Source of the DNA: an uncultured bacterium
GTDB lineage: Bacteria > Patescibacteriota > Minisyncoccia > Phycocordibacterales > GWA1-40-21
Assembly: GCA_903824735.1 (NCBI GenBank)
Contig: CAIJXO010000036.1
Span: 1 to 7,136 of the forward strand
Direction of reading: 5' to 3'
Length of the DNA: 7,136 bases
A program made the translations under genes and the position numbers. Under the pieces are notes generated by a model. The model had not been told where the DNA came from. It ran no database searches and saw only the letters and a program-made list of their open reading frames with translations. Below, piece by piece: positions 6,278 to 7,136 of the stretch (positions within the stretch are counted from its first letter, which is position 1; each line of letters begins with the position of its first letter).

Positions 6278-6285
6278 AGGAAGTG

Positions 6286-6294
6286 TGGTATAAT
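6286..6294 (+). promoter_or_regulatory. Consensus extended -10 promoter of the Hsp20 gene
   Basis: TGG-TATAAT is a perfect extended -10, with TATAAT at 6289-6294 ending exactly 7 nt before the ATG at 6302. Transcription would start at the start codon. No good -35 is visible at 16-18 bp. This is the strongest promoter match in the window and lies in the 24-bp gap after the PrsW gene. Confidence 0.65.
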
Positions 6295-6301
6295 AATGTG
6301 T

Positions 6302-6757
6302 ATGAAAAATAAAAATGGACTATTTGAGAAGATGAAGGGCATAATGACGATCGGTAGCCGCAATACGGACACCGAAGAGATTGAGATCGAGGAAGTGATT
6401 GAAGAGAGCATCATGGACGAAGAAGAAGAAGGTCAACTTGCTGTCGATATGTATCAGACACCGAGCGATATCGTAATCAAGACCATGGTCGCTGGAGTTA
6501 AGCCCGAAGACTTAGATATCTCAATTACTCGAGATATGGTAACCATCCATGGACGTCGTCTAGAAAGCTCCGAAGTAAACGAAGGTGACTTCTTTCATAA
6601 AGAACTTTATTGGGGATCATTTTCACGCACCATTGTCCTACCAGCTGAGATTGAAATTGAAGAAGCGGAAGCCAAAGAACAGCACGGTCTGCTTATCTTG
6701 ACCCTACCAAAGATTGATAAAAATCGTCAGTCTAAGCTTAAGGTCAAAACTAACTAA
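6302..6757 (+). CDS. Hsp20/alpha-crystallin family small heat-shock protein
   Basis: An ATP-independent holdase that forms oligomers and keeps unfolding proteins soluble in the cytoplasm. The 151-residue product has a very acidic N-terminal arm (about 23-43, with runs of Glu and Asp). The alpha-crystallin domain covers about 45-137: LAVDMYQTPSDIVIKTMVAGVKPEDLDI (46-73), VTIHGRR (80-86), FHKELYWGSFSRTIVLP (98-114) and the conserved GLLILTLPK (129-137, in place of the common NGVLxLxLPK). The C-terminal tail SKLKVK may carry a degenerate I-x-I motif (L146-K-V148), used elsewhere for oligomer contacts. The frame also contains an ATG at 6296, but the start at 6302 sits 7 nt after a consensus -10, whereas 6296 would be only 1 nt from it. 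The next gene starts 4 nt after the stop. Confidence 0.93.
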   Translation: MKNKNGLFEKMKGIMTIGSRNTDTEEIEIEEVIEESIMDEEEEGQLAVDMYQTPSDIVIKTMVAGVKPEDLDISITRDMVTIHGRRLESSEVNEGDFFHKELYWGSFSRTIVLPAEIEIEEAEAKEQHGLLILTLPKIDKNRQSKLKVKTN

Positions 6758-6761
6758 ATTT

Positions 6762-7046
6762 ATGACCCCTGAAGAACGAGAACTATTAACCCGCTCCATA
6801 AAACTGTCCGAAGAAAACAATCGCATGCTTCGTGGTATGCGCCGCAGTGCTCGGTTCTCTTCTTTCTTGAGACTTCTTTACTGGATAATCATCATTGGAG
6901 TCGCGGCGTGGACATATTATTATATTCAGCCGTATCTTGAGGCTGTTATCAAAGGTTATACCGAAATGCAGAAAGGAATACAAAGCGTCACTAGTATTGC
7001 CGACAAAATGCCGACCTTACCTTCGTGGTTGGGTGGAGCAGAGTAG
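6762..7046 (+). CDS. Small single-pass membrane protein of unknown function, paired with Hsp20
   Basis: A 94-residue protein without a recognised named domain. It begins with a charged amphipathic helix (MTPEERELLTRSIKLSEENNRML, split as 1-23), followed by a basic stretch (RGMRRSARF, 24-32), one transmembrane helix at about 35-55 (rich in I, W and Y), and a ~40-residue tail ending PTLPSWLGGAE. The positive-inside rule puts the N-terminus in the cytoplasm. The start at 6762 is chosen because the frame upstream (back to 6714) overlaps the end of hsp20; the ATG is 4 nt after the hsp20 stop with no Shine-Dalgarno motif, implying co-transcription and possibly translational coupling. I recall similar 'ELLxxxLxLxExNNxML ... 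RxxYW' proteins in candidate-phyla genomes annotated as hypothetical. Function is not known; a membrane-linked partner of the stress gene is only a guess from position. Confidence 0.8.
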   Translation: MTPEERELLTRSIKLSEENNRMLRGMRRSARFSSFLRLLYWIIIIGVAAWTYYYIQPYLEAVIKGYTEMQKGIQSVTSIADKMPTLPSWLGGAE

Positions 7047-7058
7047 ATAACCTTTAAA

Positions 7059-7134
7059 TGGTGCCGAGACCCAGGTTCGAACTGGGGACCCTTCCCTCTT
7101 CAGGGGAATGCTCTACCAACTGAGCTATCTCGGC
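7059..7134 (-). tRNA. tRNA-Phe (anticodon GAA), CCA encoded
   Basis: The minus strand folds as a complete cloverleaf: 7-bp acceptor GCCGAGA/TCTCGGC, TA linker, D arm GCTC/GAGC with loop AGTTGGTA, anticodon stem TTCCC/GGGAA with loop CTGAAGA (anticodon GAA at 7101-7099), 5-nt variable loop GGGTC, and T arm CCCAG/CTGGG with loop TTCGAAC. All stems pair without mismatch. Discriminator A is followed by CCA at 7061-7059, so the tail is genome-encoded. The gene converges on the small membrane protein gene, with 12 nt between its 3' end and that gene's stop. Confidence 0.97.
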
Positions 7135-7136
7135 AT

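Noticed and set aside
6279..6283. GGAAG as a Shine-Dalgarno sequence for hsp20
   Set aside because: It is 12 nt from the ATG at 6296 and 18 nt from that at 6302, too far, and it lies upstream of the consensus -10.

Overview
The window is a gene-dense stretch of a small bacterial genome using the standard code (no in-frame TGA). It most resembles a Candidate Phyla Radiation (Patescibacteria, probably Parcubacteria-type) genome. This placement is inferred from the style of the proteins: a TsaD with an extra ~40-residue loop ending in a REPELL-type segment, a short valyl-tRNA synthetase with an ITPWHS-type editing motif, an Hsp20 paired with a tiny membrane protein, and genes that almost all lack a Shine-Dalgarno sequence. 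No phylogeny was run.

Layout. Positions 1-68 (minus) hold the first 22 codons of a TrmB-like transcriptional regulator cut by the window edge. A 147-bp divergent spacer with an inverted repeat and two promoters separates it from a branched-chain-amino-acid-type substrate-binding protein (216-1313, plus). This converges, with a 1-bp gap, on uracil-DNA glycosylase ung (1315-1977, minus). Ung and tsaD (2024-3205, plus) are divergent and their promoters physically overlap in a 46-bp spacer. Then come, all on plus, valS (3251-5398), a PrsW-family intramembrane protease (5405-6277), an Hsp20 small heat-shock protein (6302-6757) and a 94-residue single-pass membrane protein (6762-7046). A tRNA-Phe(GAA) gene with encoded CCA (7059-7134, minus) closes the window.

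Functions. tsaD (t6A tRNA modification), valS (tRNA-Val charging) and tRNA-Phe are translation genes. PrsW, Hsp20 and the small membrane protein may form a membrane/proteostasis group. Ung is base-excision repair. The substrate-binding protein stands alone, without a permease or ATPase in view.

The two most interesting signals are: (1) a compact G-rich palindromic element read in frame inside tsaD at 2254-2300, resembling dispersed small repeats that insert in genes; and (2) a consistent leaderless promoter architecture, in which a TANNNT -10 box lies 6-9 nt before the start codon of five genes, and probably of the truncated regulator too. This pattern also corrects several start codons (ung, tsaD, valS, hsp20). 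No CRISPR array, insertion sequence, phage or complete novel defence system is visible.
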